Shown in pieces: positions 1 to 9,845 of a stretch of 64,000 nucleotides of DNA. Under the pieces are notes generated by a model. That model was not told where the DNA came from, did not search any database, and saw only the letters and a program-made list of their open reading frames with translations. Origin of the DNA: JAJCYK01 sp965212195 (GTDB lineage Bacteria > Bacteroidota > Bacteroidia > Cytophagales > Cyclobacteriaceae); assembly GCA_965212195.1 (NCBI GenBank), contig CBDBUW010000013.1, forward strand, positions 1 to 64,000. Reading direction: 5' to 3'. The position numbers and the translations under genes are program-made. Positions within the stretch are counted from its first letter, which is position 1, and each line of letters starts with the position of its first letter.

Positions 1-2
1 AA

Positions 3-104
3 ATAGCCCAAATCCGTGAAGATCTGACCCGACATCTGGACCAATTCAAGGAGCATCAGTACCTAAGTGACATGCTGGAAGGGGCAAAGCTAAGAAATCA
101 CTGA
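3..104 (+). CDS. 3' end of an unidentified gene (cut by window start)
   Basis: A reading frame is open from the window edge and encodes 33 residues ending ...LEGAKLRNH before TGA at 102-104. It is charged and helix-like (IAQIREDLTRHLDQFKEHQ) with no recognisable motif. It lies 300 bp upstream of the first FN3 gene on the same strand. The function cannot be called from this tail, and the frame itself is supported only by being open to the edge. Confidence 0.4.
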   Translation: MAQIREDLTRHLDQFKEHQYLSDMLEGAKLRNH

Positions 105-406
105 TATTCCTTAGGGACGCAGCAACCCTCCAATATTTCCATACGTCTTGGTATTGAGTATTGCGTTAGGTTAGTGCTATTTTCCTTGAATTGGTATGCG
201 GAAGGTTAAATAATTGCCAAAATCCCAAAATAAAAACTGCATATCAATTCTATTTTTATTAAAAAATTATAATTTTGAAGGAAATAATTGTACAATTAAG
301 CGACTGCCCTGGAGATTATATAATTATTTTAAGAAGTATTCGCGTAATTGGTATATTTATTAAGCCAGCTCATCGATTGTTTTAATGTAAACCACAACGT
401 AATCAT
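105..406. other. Intergenic region, AT-rich
   Basis: No credible gene is seen. The stretch is AT-rich and probably carries the promoter of the FN3-repeat gene that starts at 407. One TAnnTTTG box is present at 270-277. No terminator with a T-tract was found for the upstream partial gene. Confidence 0.5.
270..277 (+). promoter_or_regulatory. Possible Bacteroidota -7 promoter box (TAATTTTG)
   Basis: It matches the Bacteroidota primary-sigma -7 consensus TAnnTTTG and lies about 130 bp upstream of the ATG at 407. No clear TTTG -33 partner is present at the expected distance, and AT-rich DNA yields such octamers by chance, so support is weak. Confidence 0.25.
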
Positions 407-2200
407 ATGAAAGACTTATACACTAGACTATCCGTATTAATAGTAGTAGCAATATTAAGTGGTTCTCAAGCATTGTATGCACAATGCGATATCCCTCTTA
501 ATCTTCAATCCAGCAATATTGCTGATAATTCCGCAGATCTCAGTTGGGATGCATCTCCTGACGCGATCAGTTACAATGTTGTATACAAGCCGGCTAGTGC
601 CAACACATGGATTAGTGCTAATACCCCTGCCACCAGCTTAAGTATTTTCGGCCTCATATCTGGTACAGATTACCAATGGAAGGTTAAGGCAATTTGCAGT
701 TCAAGTAGTTCTCTCTTCGCTTCAACACAAGAATTTACCACCACAGGAAGTCCGGGAGCGCCTAATTTTTGCGACCATCCGGTTAATCCTAATGCGACAA
801 GTATCGGGAATACCGGGGCTACTCTAAATTGGGATGCAGTCACCAATGCCGTCAGCTACAATGTGGTGTATAGGTTGGTGGGAATAACAAATTGGACCAG
901 TATAGTTATTAGTGCGCCCGCTACCAGCATTATACTTAGTAACTTATTTGAAGGTTCTGATTACGAATGGAAAGTAAAAACTACTTGTGACAATGCCGTT
1001 ACTTCTAAATTCGGTCCTACTCAGAATTTCAGTACCACCGGAAGCTCCAGTTGTGGTTTCCCTACCAATCGTTCTACTTCCTTCGTCACTACCGAAAGTG
1101 CTAAGCTTAATTGGGATTTTGTAGGTAACGGTTTAAGTTATTTCGCGCAATATAGGATTGTTGGAACCTCGGTTTGGTCCAGCAAAAACACCAGTAACAA
1201 CTTTGCATTAATAAGCGGTTTGGTATCAGGTACTACCTATGAATGGAAAGTACGTACAAATTGTATAGAATCACAAACGTCGATCTTTTCACCGGTGACC
1301 ACCTTTACGACTGAGGGTGATCCCGGACCTCCACCCCCAACCTGTGATACTCCCACCGGGCTGACCGTAAGCAATATCCTGGACGACGGGGCTACTTTAA
1401 GCTGGAACGCGGTGAGTGATGTAAACATATATACCCTGATCTACCGGACTACGGCCACACCTAATGGTCCTTGGGACAAAATAATTACCACCAATACATC
1501 AGAGGCAGTAAGCGGATTGTTCTCCGGTACCGATTATCAGTGGAAGGTAAGTGCTACCTGTAATAATGATGTTATTTCCTTATTAGCCAACGGTGAAGAT
1601 TTTACTACCACGGGTACACCTCCTGGGAATATTCCGTCTTGTGAGTATCCCTCAAATCTATCGACATCAGGGGTGTCATCCGATCAAGCTATCTTAAACT
1701 TTGATGCGGTTAGTAATGCATTAAACTACAATATTGTGTATCGCTCGGTTGGAGATCCATTTTGGACCAGTATCAGCACCACCGGCACTTCAAATCTGGT
1801 TACCGGATTAACCCCGTCCACAGACTATGAATGGAAAGTTCGTACCAATTGCGATAATGCATTAACTTCATTATTTGCACCTGTTAGTACCTTCACTACT
1901 AATGCTACCACACAAGCCGAATCTATTACAAATCCTGGATTGGCTAACAGTATTCTAGCTTATCCAAATCCGGTAATCAATCAGGCAAGTTTTGAAATAA
2001 CCGTTCCTCATAAGGAGGTAGTATCATTAAGAGTATTCGATTTGTCTGGCAATTTGGTGTCAGAGGTCTATTCGGGTAGTGTAAATCCTGATCAGAAATA
2101 CCAATTTACTTTTGATCGGGGCAATTTATCACCGGGTATTTATACCTATGTAATTACAACCTCACGGGATATTTACCGCAATAGGTTGATTTTGAAATAG
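407..2200 (+). CDS. Secreted fibronectin type III repeat protein with T9SS type A sorting domain
   Basis: The 597-residue protein begins with a signal peptide (about 1-25, ending LYAQ). Five FN3-like repeats of about 95 residues follow, starting near residues 26, 122, 219, 314 and 414. Each opens with Cys-x-x-Pro, has an SxxLxWD core and a YEWKVRTxC-type end, so a conserved Cys stands at each end of a repeat and could form disulfides. From about residue 507 a C-terminal domain (ILAYPNPVINQASFEI ... PGIYTYVI ... NRLILK) is the type A signal recognised by the type IX secretion system, implying export across the outer membrane and attachment or release. Ligand is unknown. The next gene is a longer paralogue. 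ATG at 407 is chosen because the signal peptide begins there. Confidence 0.9.
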   Translation: MKDLYTRLSVLIVVAILSGSQALYAQCDIPLNLQSSNIADNSADLSWDASPDAISYNVVYKPASANTWISANTPATSLSIFGLISGTDYQWKVKAICSSSSSLFASTQEFTTTGSPGAPNFCDHPVNPNATSIGNTGATLNWDAVTNAVSYNVVYRLVGITNWTSIVISAPATSIILSNLFEGSDYEWKVKTTCDNAVTSKFGPTQNFSTTGSSSCGFPTNRSTSFVTTESAKLNWDFVGNGLSYFAQYRIVGTSVWSSKNTSNNFALISGLVSGTTYEWKVRTNCIESQTSIFSPVTTFTTEGDPGPPPPTCDTPTGLTVSNILDDGATLSWNAVSDVNIYTLIYRTTATPNGPWDKIITTNTSEAVSGLFSGTDYQWKVSATCNNDVISLLANGEDFTTTGTPPGNIPSCEYPSNLSTSGVSSDQAILNFDAVSNALNYNIVYRSVGDPFWTSISTTGTSNLVTGLTPSTDYEWKVRTNCDNALTSLFAPVSTFTTNATTQAESITNPGLANSILAYPNPVINQASFEITVPHKEVVSLRVFDLSGNLVSEVYSGSVNPDQKYQFTFDRGNLSPGIYTYVITTSRDIYRNRLILK

Positions 2201-2209
2201 AAAGATCAA

Positions 2210-2228
2210 ATGTAAGGGTATCTTACAT
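2210..2228 (+). terminator. Short stem-loop after the first FN3 gene
   Basis: ATGTAAG and CTTACAT form a perfect 7-bp stem with loop GGTAT, starting 10 bp after the stop codon. There is no T-tract, so it may be an mRNA 3'-end structure rather than a classical intrinsic terminator. Confidence 0.35.
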
Positions 2229-2320
2229 ATTTGGTGGAAATTATGAACAGTTAGGTTTACCTTACGTCCAGTTATGGTATATATAGTGAGAATTACTTAA
2301 TTCTGGATTAAATAAAGGAA

Positions 2321-4720
2321 ATGAAGAAGTTTACTATGAAAAATGTTGCAAAATTCTCTTTACTGTGGGTATTGAGTATTTTTATGATGGCCCACGCAGA
2401 GATGCAGGCACAATGTGATGTTCCCACAGGATTGACGGTACCAGCAATTGAAAACAATCAGGCTACCGTAAGCTGGGGAGCTGCTACAGGCGCAGTCTCT
2501 TATACCATTAACTACAGGGTGGTAGGTGAAAACCAGTGGCTGGTAGCCAATACCAGCAGCACTTCGGCGGTTCTTAACTGTTTGTTTTCGGGAACCAATT
2601 ACGAGTGGAAGGTAAAAAGTGATTGTGCCAGCGAAAGTTCTCCTTTTTCCAATCTTTCTACTTTTACAACTACAGGAACTGCTCCCCCGAATCCTCCGGA
2701 TTGTGAGTCTCCGATTAATACCAGTACTTCGGGAATAGGAGATAATGGGGCAACATTTACCTGGGATGCAGTTACTGAAGCGTTGGAGTACAATGTCCTT
2801 CATCGTATTGTAGGTACTCAGGCCTGGACCAGTAACTATACAAGTTCCACTTCCATTGCCGTTACCGGATTATTCTCCGGCAATAACTACGAATGGAAAG
2901 TACGGTCGGTGTGTAATGCAGAAAGGACTTTATTTTCTCTTTTTACACCCGTAGAGTTGTTTTCTACTACAGGACCGCCTACCAATCCTCCCACATGTGA
3001 TTTTCCTTTGAATTTGGTGAGTTCAAGTATTGGGGACAACACTGCTACTATCTCTTGGGATGCGGTAACCGGTGCTGACGATTATCGACTGTTGTATCGC
3101 AGGGTCGGCGTCCTAACCTGGACCCAAATGACCACTACCAATACCAGTGAGAATTTGACTGGTTTGAATTCAGGTACAACCTATGAATGGAAGGTAAGGA
3201 CTAATTGTAGCAACGGGGCTACTTCATTGAATGCCCCCACAAGAACTTTCCAGACCACTGGGACCTTTGTTTGTACCATTCCCGGTAACCTGAAAGCTAT
3301 CAATATTACAGAAACTTGTGCGGATCTAATTTGGGATGACGTCGGAAATGTGGACAGCTACAACGTGAATTACCGTCCTACCGGTACTACTCAATGGATG
3401 TCGGCTTTGCCTACTACCAATAGCTTGTCCTTGACAAATCTGGTACCTGGTACCACCTACGATTGGAAAGTTAGGTCTGTATGTTCCAGCGGCAACAGCC
3501 TATTCTCAGCTGTGCACAACTTTGTAACAATAGGAGACCCGGTTCCCATACCAATGTGTGAACCCCCTGCTACTACTAGTGAAACTAATATTATGGATAC
3601 TGAAGTTACCTTAAATTGGGGCACAGTATCTAATGCAGATAGTTATGAGGTGCTTCACAGGCCTGATGGCGCGTCTAGCTGGACCACTTCTGTAGTAACA
3701 GCACCTACTACCAGTCTTACTCTGACCGGGCTTACCTCCGGAACGGATTATGAGTGGAAAGTAAGAGTAGATTGTGACAATGATCTCACTTCAATCTTTA
3801 CTACTATAGATACTTTTACCACCACTGGTTCATCAGGTGACCCTCCTATTTGTAATTTCCCTAGCGGGTTGACATCAAGTGGAATCACCGATACTGAGGC
3901 CACCCTCAGCTGGAATGCAGAAGCTAATGCACTGAGCTATACGGTAGTATACCGTGTATCCGGTGGAACCTCATGGACCTCTGTCTCTGTAACGGCACCA
4001 AGTACCAGCACAAACTTAACTGGGCTAGTTACCGGTACTGACTACCAATGGAAAGTGAAGACAATCTGTGATAACGAACTTATCTCTTCGTTCAGCTCCC
4101 TGAGATTCTTTACTACCACCGGTGCTCCTGGAGATCCTGATTTGTGTAATTATCCTTCTGACAGGATGGCCACCAATATTGCTACTACTACGGCCACTCT
4201 TAGCTGGACCGCTGAGGTTAATGCCCTTTCCTATGAGGTGGTATACCGAGCCGTAGGTGACTTGTTCTGGACTACCAGATTACCGAGTAGCAACAGTGTG
4301 GATATCACCGGATTGCTGGCAGGAACTTCCTATGAGTGGAAGGTAAAAACACGATGTGATGGTAAGAACTCACTGTTTTCACCAAAAGGCTTTTTCGATA
4401 CTCAAGCCAGTTCATCCGCGGGTAATGAGGCATTCTCTACCACTTCAAAAGGAATAGCTTCCAGTGTAACGGCTTCACCTAATCCGTTTATATCCAATAC
4501 CGCCATTCGGTTTAGGGTAACGGAAGATACCTATGCATCCATAAAGATCTATGATTTTACCGGTCAACAGATTGCGGAGGTATATGCAGGAATGGCTAAA
4601 GCAGGTCAAGTCCATGAAGTGGATTTGGATGGATCGGCCTTGCCCAAGGGTATCTATATATACCGGCTACAGGTTAGAGGTGGGGAAACCCATACTAATA
4701 AGTTGATTTTGCAGAAATAA
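2321..4720 (+). CDS. Secreted fibronectin type III repeat protein with T9SS type A sorting domain (paralogue)
   Basis: The 799-residue protein has a signal peptide (about 1-31, MMAHAEMQAQ) and seven FN3-like repeats beginning near 32, 128, 227, 322, 415, 512 and 609. Each has the same Cys-framed pattern and YEWKVR/K signature as the upstream neighbour. The C-terminal 85 residues (SPNPFISNTAIRF ... LPKGIYIYRLQV ... NKLILQK) are a T9SS type A sorting domain. It is clearly a tandem duplicate of the 407-2200 gene with two extra repeats, 120 bp downstream. A surface-exposed adhesin or scaffold role is inferred from repeats plus T9SS export. Repeat number may vary between strains. Confidence 0.9.
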   Translation: MKKFTMKNVAKFSLLWVLSIFMMAHAEMQAQCDVPTGLTVPAIENNQATVSWGAATGAVSYTINYRVVGENQWLVANTSSTSAVLNCLFSGTNYEWKVKSDCASESSPFSNLSTFTTTGTAPPNPPDCESPINTSTSGIGDNGATFTWDAVTEALEYNVLHRIVGTQAWTSNYTSSTSIAVTGLFSGNNYEWKVRSVCNAERTLFSLFTPVELFSTTGPPTNPPTCDFPLNLVSSSIGDNTATISWDAVTGADDYRLLYRRVGVLTWTQMTTTNTSENLTGLNSGTTYEWKVRTNCSNGATSLNAPTRTFQTTGTFVCTIPGNLKAINITETCADLIWDDVGNVDSYNVNYRPTGTTQWMSALPTTNSLSLTNLVPGTTYDWKVRSVCSSGNSLFSAVHNFVTIGDPVPIPMCEPPATTSETNIMDTEVTLNWGTVSNADSYEVLHRPDGASSWTTSVVTAPTTSLTLTGLTSGTDYEWKVRVDCDNDLTSIFTTIDTFTTTGSSGDPPICNFPSGLTSSGITDTEATLSWNAEANALSYTVVYRVSGGTSWTSVSVTAPSTSTNLTGLVTGTDYQWKVKTICDNELISSFSSLRFFTTTGAPGDPDLCNYPSDRMATNIATTTATLSWTAEVNALSYEVVYRAVGDLFWTTRLPSSNSVDITGLLAGTSYEWKVKTRCDGKNSLFSPKGFFDTQASSSAGNEAFSTTSKGIASSVTASPNPFISNTAIRFRVTEDTYASIKIYDFTGQQIAEVYAGMAKAGQVHEVDLDGSALPKGIYIYRLQVRGGETHTNKLILQK

Positions 4721-4763
4721 AAGCCGGATTCTATCGTTTCAGAAGATCTGATCATTTAGTGAG

Positions 4764-6299
4764 TTGATGATATACTATAAAGCAACCAGATCATGGTTTG
4801 TTAGGTTATTCATCTTAGGATTGTCTCTAACGATAGTTTCAAATTGCACTTCGGCCACCTCATTTTATGTGGCTACTAACGGCAGCAAGTCCGGTAAAGG
4901 TACCATAGAGGATCCCTGGGATTTACGTACTGCTTTGGCTCATCCAAGCAACGTAGAACCCGGGGATTCTATTTTGGTACAAGGTGGTACCTATCACGGC
5001 GACTTTCTGTCGGTACTTACAGGAACCGCCAAAAGGCCCATAAAAGTAATTCCGGTGGACGGTCATGTGGTGATTGATGGTGCTTCAGGTGCACCGCGAA
5101 ATACGGTATTCACTATTAAAGGAGCCCATACCTATTATTATAATTTTGAAGTAACGAATAGTAAACCTGATCGCTACTCCATGCAGAGCGGTGGCCGGCC
5201 TACTGATGTGTCGAACAAGACAGGCCTGGGTATTCTGCAAAACCAAAATGTAAAGATCATTAATTTTATTGTGCACAACCATTCCGGTAAGGGAGTGGGA
5301 TTTTGGTCCACTTCGGTTGATTCTGAGCTCTACGGAACTTTGATCTTCAACAACGGCTTTCGGGCTAAGGACCGGGACCATGGACCCGGACTGTACCTTC
5401 AAAATCCAGCCTCAAGCGATAAATCCGTGCGGCATTGCATACTTTCCAATAATTATACTCATGGCATTCAAGCCTTTGGTACCAAGGGACCTGTTGAAAA
5501 CATTGAGATCTCAGAGAATGTCCTATTCAATAACCATGGATATAATTTATTGATTGGAGGTCGTACCCGCGCCAACAACATCACTGTTGAGGGGAATGTT
5601 ACCTATGTAACAGGTGCTGGCTCTAATGTAAAGTTGGGCTTAAACGAAAGGGTTAAGAATGGTACCATAACCGTAAAGGACAACAAATTTATTGGAGGTT
5701 TGAAAGTGGTTAATTTCACTAAGTGGGATCAGGTTATCTTTCAATCCAATGTAGTCAGTTGCAGCCCTAAGGAACAATTGCAATGGGACGGTGTGGCAGC
5801 AGAATTTTTAATTGATTCAACCTCAGCACTACCTGGGTATCGATGGGCAGATAATCAATATTACAATATGACCGGCAGCCGGAGCTTTACGGTGAAACCA
5901 GTAAAGCAGAAAAATAAACCGGAACACTTCAAATTGGAACAATGGAGAAACCGGCATCAATTAGATCAGAACAGTTCTCAGTACAAAGAGCACCCGCCTA
6001 GTGAAATTATCGTTCTACCCAATGAACATGATTCTCATAGGGCCAACATCGTGGTGCTAAATTTCGATCTGAAAGATGAGATCCAGCTAGATCTATCTTC
6101 TTTAGATTTGCCCCAAGAATACATAGAAATTCGTAATGCTAACGATTACTTTGGACCTATTCCCTATAGTGGAATATACTCGGGCGACCCTATAAATATC
6201 TCCATGCTTTCCTATCAGGGACCAAATAATTCCAAAAGACCCCATGCAGGCCCTCTGGAATTCACTACTTTTGTAGTGCTAGTAAAAAACGGATACTAA
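4764..6299 (+). CDS. Exported right-handed parallel beta-helix protein
   Basis: The 511-residue protein has an N-terminal hydrophobic signal (about 10-30, ending SNCTS, possibly a lipoprotein). The block FYVATNGSKSGKGT...DPWDL...PGDSILVQGGTYHG (about 33-78) is the typical start of pectate-lyase-like right-handed beta-helix proteins. Asn-rich coil repeats (NNGF, SNNYTHGI, SENVLFNNHG, EGNVTYV) fill about 95-310. The C-terminal part is not recognised. It lies 12 bp before the O-antigen polymerase gene and heads the polysaccharide locus, so acting on the exported glycan (lyase or epimerase) is plausible. No catalytic residues can be assigned. Confidence 0.75.
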   Translation: MMIYYKATRSWFVRLFILGLSLTIVSNCTSATSFYVATNGSKSGKGTIEDPWDLRTALAHPSNVEPGDSILVQGGTYHGDFLSVLTGTAKRPIKVIPVDGHVVIDGASGAPRNTVFTIKGAHTYYYNFEVTNSKPDRYSMQSGGRPTDVSNKTGLGILQNQNVKIINFIVHNHSGKGVGFWSTSVDSELYGTLIFNNGFRAKDRDHGPGLYLQNPASSDKSVRHCILSNNYTHGIQAFGTKGPVENIEISENVLFNNHGYNLLIGGRTRANNITVEGNVTYVTGAGSNVKLGLNERVKNGTITVKDNKFIGGLKVVNFTKWDQVIFQSNVVSCSPKEQLQWDGVAAEFLIDSTSALPGYRWADNQYYNMTGSRSFTVKPVKQKNKPEHFKLEQWRNRHQLDQNSSQYKEHPPSEIIVLPNEHDSHRANIVVLNFDLKDEIQLDLSSLDLPQEYIEIRNANDYFGPIPYSGIYSGDPINISMLSYQGPNNSKRPHAGPLEFTTFVVLVKNGY

Positions 6300-6311
6300 A
6301 TCAAAGGCTTT

Positions 6312-7697
6312 ATGGATAGCCTAGATCATCAAGTGTTAAATGGACAGGCTGATTTTAGCAGAAGAAAGCTGTCTCTGTACCAGCTGCTGTTAGCACACTT
6401 TCCCCATATATTGTTATCTGTGGTTCTCCTAATCTTGATGTATCTGGGGCAATATCGCAATATAGGATTGATATTGATGTCAGTTACAGGATTAGCCTTG
6501 TTAGGGTTTGTCTTTAAATCCAACTATCGTCTGGAGAACCTGGTAGCACAGATCATAAGTCTAATACCGTTTATCGCCATCTATCGCCAATACTATTTCT
6601 CGTATCACGGTGTTACCGTTCTACTTATTGCGTTGTGTATATTGGTAGTATTAACCGCTGGACAGCGATCGCCTTTGAAAAGTACGCGATACAATGTGCT
6701 ACTGGCGATCTTCGCCCTATTTTATCTAGGGTCTTTTCTCTATACCGGCAAGTATACTACCAACCTGCGCCTTTTAGAGTGTATAGTAGCTGCAGGATTA
6801 GCCCTGTATCTGTATCAGAATACTGACATTTTCAAGCATACCTTGGGAAATTTTCTAATCAGTGCCGTATTCTTATCGATAGGATTTATAAATCAAATTG
6901 AAAGCCGATTTATACTGGAAATCCTTGATGACCCTGAATTCGGAGCATTAAAATTGGGAAATCCCATCGCCATGGGTCTTCCATTGGCCTTGGCAATAAT
7001 ACTGGTAGTTGTAGACAAGGGGCGGTGGTTATCCCTTGAAAGTAACAGGGTACTGCGCATTGGTCTTTTTATTCTCTGCGCTGCATTGTTATTTATAAGC
7101 ACATCAAGGGGGGCAACCCTAGTGGCCATTACCGCTGTTTCGATTTATTTATTGATGCGCAGAAATAATATCGTGAATGCGCTTTTCTATGGTTTATTGA
7201 TTTATCTCTCCATTGGATTGACGCAACGTTTGGGTTACGATTTAATAGCTTCTAATTATTTCAAGAAAGCACTTTCCTCGGAACAGGATCTTTCGTCGCG
7301 AACTACGGGCAGATACGATCAATACGTAGTAACGTTAGATGCCATGAAAGACAAGCCGATATTCGGACACGGTTTTGGACAAGGCAGATACGTGTATGCT
7401 GAATATTCATTAAACAATCCCCTGGTCAATTATAATCGAGCGGGTAAAGCATATGTATTGCACAGTCTTTATTTACAATTGATAGTGGAAGGCGGGATAA
7501 TTTTCTTCCTCCCCTTTATTTTAGCAATGATAGGGCTGGTCGGTCGGAATTACAAAAACTATAAACTTACCGGTATGGCGCTGCCGTTGGCATGCTCCAT
7601 TGGCTACCTGTTGATTATCGTGTCAGTTACCGGGAATGATGCCATCTCAGGTTTGTTCCTGGGCATTTCTTTATTAGATACTAAGAACCCAGTATGA
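6312..7697 (+). CDS. O-antigen ligase/polymerase family membrane protein (Wzy/WaaL-like)
   Basis: The 461-residue polytopic protein has about 10-12 hydrophobic segments. A large loop in the C-terminal half carries STSRGA and FGHGFGQGRYVYAEYS, typical of the Wzy_C/O-antigen ligase family, whose members polymerise or transfer undecaprenyl-linked glycans at the periplasmic face. The position between a beta-helix protein and a row of glycosyltransferases favours a polymerase (Wzy) role. Sequence alone does not separate polymerase from ligase. No flippase (Wzx) gene is found in the window. Confidence 0.8.
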   Translation: MDSLDHQVLNGQADFSRRKLSLYQLLLAHFPHILLSVVLLILMYLGQYRNIGLILMSVTGLALLGFVFKSNYRLENLVAQIISLIPFIAIYRQYYFSYHGVTVLLIALCILVVLTAGQRSPLKSTRYNVLLAIFALFYLGSFLYTGKYTTNLRLLECIVAAGLALYLYQNTDIFKHTLGNFLISAVFLSIGFINQIESRFILEILDDPEFGALKLGNPIAMGLPLALAIILVVVDKGRWLSLESNRVLRIGLFILCAALLFISTSRGATLVAITAVSIYLLMRRNNIVNALFYGLLIYLSIGLTQRLGYDLIASNYFKKALSSEQDLSSRTTGRYDQYVVTLDAMKDKPIFGHGFGQGRYVYAEYSLNNPLVNYNRAGKAYVLHSLYLQLIVEGGIIFFLPFILAMIGLVGRNYKNYKLTGMALPLACSIGYLLIIVSVTGNDAISGLFLGISLLDTKNPV

Positions 7698-7719
7698 TGG
7701 TTCGATCCTGTGTGCCTTT

Positions 7720-8817
7720 ATGAGTAGTATCCACGTATTACAGCTGATAGACACTTTACATACGGGAGGAGCGGAGAAACTTGCAGTCAACTTGTCCAAT
7801 CAATTGGCTGCCACCGGCTTCTCAAGTCATATAGGAGTTACCAGAGATAAAGGGCCCTTGCACAAAACTGTTGATTCAGAGGTGCAAACCGCCTGTTTTC
7901 AAAAACGCGGCCGTTTTGATCTGCGGTCTTATAAGCGCTTGGTGCGCTACATTAAGGACCACAAAATTGAACTGGTCCACGCCCATGGCCCATCTGTTTA
8001 TCAAGCCTCAGCCTGCAAATACTTTACGGATGCCAAGCTGGTATGGCATGTACATCACGGGCACTACCAATTCACAAAACCTGGATTCTTCCTGCAACTG
8101 ATCAAGAAGCAGATCGATCATGTGATAACGGTTAACGAAGAGCTTAGACTATGGGTAATCAAGGAATTGAACTTTCCGGAGGAAAGCGTCACTTACCTGC
8201 CTAATTTTGTGGAAGAGCCAAAGCAGCTACCAGATGACCACGCGGTTAATCTTCCCGGACAGGACGGGTTTAGGATTCTGAATATTGCTAATTTCAGGCC
8301 AGAGAAAAATCAATTAAACCTACTGAGGTCTTTTTTGTTGCTCCAAACAGAATTCTCAAATTTAAGTCTGATCATGGTTGGTAAAGTAAATGGCAGCGAC
8401 TACTCTGAAAATATTAAGGATTTCATAAAGGACCACAATTTGGATCAGAGTGTCTTTATACTCGGTCCCAGGGAAGACATACCGGAAATCATATCCAACA
8501 GTGTGATTGGAGTAATCTCATCGGATTCAGAAGGGTTGCCCATGACGCTGCTGGAGTTCGGGATAAATGGGCTACCGGTTATCTCCACCGCAGTTGGTCA
8601 CTGCCCTAAAGTCTTAAAATATGGTCAGTACGGTAGGTTAGTTCCTGCCAACGATCCCCAATCGCTGTCGGTGGCTATTAAGGAGTATTTGAACGACATC
8701 GACTCTGCTCAAAAAGTTGCGGAATTGTTTAAACAGCATGTAGAGAACAATTATTCGGCTAAAGCTGCTATGCCGGTATTACACCATATTTATCAAAAAG
8801 CTGTATCCAAAGGATGA
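7720..8817 (+). CDS. Family 4 glycosyltransferase
   Basis: The 365-residue GT-B protein has an N-terminal acceptor domain opening LQLIDTLHTGGAEKLAVNLS, a hallmark of GT4 enzymes. The C-terminal nucleotide-sugar domain holds NIANFRPEKNQ and SDSEGLPMTLLEFG, where the two Glu residues form the EX7E motif. It presumably adds one sugar of the repeat unit in the cytoplasm. It overlaps the next gene by 4 bp (ATGA), so the two are translationally coupled. Donor and linkage cannot be read from sequence. Confidence 0.88.
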   Translation: MSSIHVLQLIDTLHTGGAEKLAVNLSNQLAATGFSSHIGVTRDKGPLHKTVDSEVQTACFQKRGRFDLRSYKRLVRYIKDHKIELVHAHGPSVYQASACKYFTDAKLVWHVHHGHYQFTKPGFFLQLIKKQIDHVITVNEELRLWVIKELNFPEESVTYLPNFVEEPKQLPDDHAVNLPGQDGFRILNIANFRPEKNQLNLLRSFLLLQTEFSNLSLIMVGKVNGSDYSENIKDFIKDHNLDQSVFILGPREDIPEIISNSVIGVISSDSEGLPMTLLEFGINGLPVISTAVGHCPKVLKYGQYGRLVPANDPQSLSVAIKEYLNDIDSAQKVAELFKQHVENNYSAKAAMPVLHHIYQKAVSKG

Positions 8818-9830
8818 TTTTATACGTTGGTAATAGGCTTTCAAAATATGGATTTACGCCCACCAGCGTAGAAACCCTAGGTAAATTCCTGACAGAAAAG
8901 TACCAAGTAATGGCTGTTTCAGACAAAAAAAATAAGCTTAGCCGGATGCTTGATATGATCTGGACCATAATCAGGTGGAGTAAAAAGATCAAAATTATGT
9001 TGATCGACACCTACAGCACTTCAAACTTCTACTATTCCTGGTGCGCGGGTATGCTTGCCAGGTTATTCGGGATTCCCTTCATACCTATTCTAAGGGGCGG
9101 TGACTTACCGGCTAGATTAGCCAAAAGCCCCAGAATGTGTCGACAATTGTTCGGAAAGGCAGTCGTTAATGTTTCCCCCAGTCAATACCTTTTACAGGTC
9201 ACCCAGGACAGGGGCTTTGATTCTGTTTTCATTCCAAATAATATTATGATCTCCCAGTACCCTTTTAAACAAAGATCCAAGTTAACGCCGACCTTATTGT
9301 GGGTACGCTCCTTTCATGAAACTTACAACCCGAAACTGGCAATAGAGGTGGTAAACCTGCTTAACCAAAATGGCATACAGTCCCGACTCTGTATGGTTGG
9401 CCCCAATAAGGATGGAAGTATGGACACCGTAAGCAATCTTATAGAACAGACGGATTTACAGAATCAGGTGACGCTCACTGGAAAACTGGATAAAGCAGAT
9501 TGGATAAAGCTATCTAAAAATTACGATATATTTATAAATACCACCAATTTTGATAATTTACCGGTCAGTGTGCTTGAAGCCATGGCTTTGGGCTTTCCTG
9601 TGATCTCTACCAATGTAGGTGGACTGCCCTCATTGATTGATGATGGAAATGAAGGAATATTGGTACAACCAGAAAATGCTACTGCATTTGTGAAGTCTAT
9701 TGTGCAGTTGCTTAAAGATCACGAGTTGTCCGGGAGGTTGAGTTCACAGGCTCGCCAAAAGGCCCTGCAGTTTGATTGGGAAACCATCAGACATCAGTGG
9801 TTTGCCCTGATTGATCCGTATTATGATTAA
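8814..9830 (+). CDS. Family 4 glycosyltransferase
   Basis: The 338-residue GT4-type protein has a relatively divergent N-terminal domain (GNRLSKYGFTPTSVETLG) and a clear C-terminal donor-binding domain: TLLWVRSFHETYNPKLAIE, then NTTNFDNLPVSVLEAMALG with the EX7E-type acid residues, then PVISTNVGGLPSLI. ATG overlaps the upstream stop by 4 bp. It probably acts in repeat-unit assembly with its neighbours; the sugar is unknown. Confidence 0.88.
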   Translation: MILYVGNRLSKYGFTPTSVETLGKFLTEKYQVMAVSDKKNKLSRMLDMIWTIIRWSKKIKIMLIDTYSTSNFYYSWCAGMLARLFGIPFIPILRGGDLPARLAKSPRMCRQLFGKAVVNVSPSQYLLQVTQDRGFDSVFIPNNIMISQYPFKQRSKLTPTLLWVRSFHETYNPKLAIEVVNLLNQNGIQSRLCMVGPNKDGSMDTVSNLIEQTDLQNQVTLTGKLDKADWIKLSKNYDIFINTTNFDNLPVSVLEAMALGFPVISTNVGGLPSLIDDGNEGILVQPENATAFVKSIVQLLKDHELSGRLSSQARQKALQFDWETIRHQWFALIDPYYD

Positions 9831-9845
9831 TCCCGTATTTTTGAA

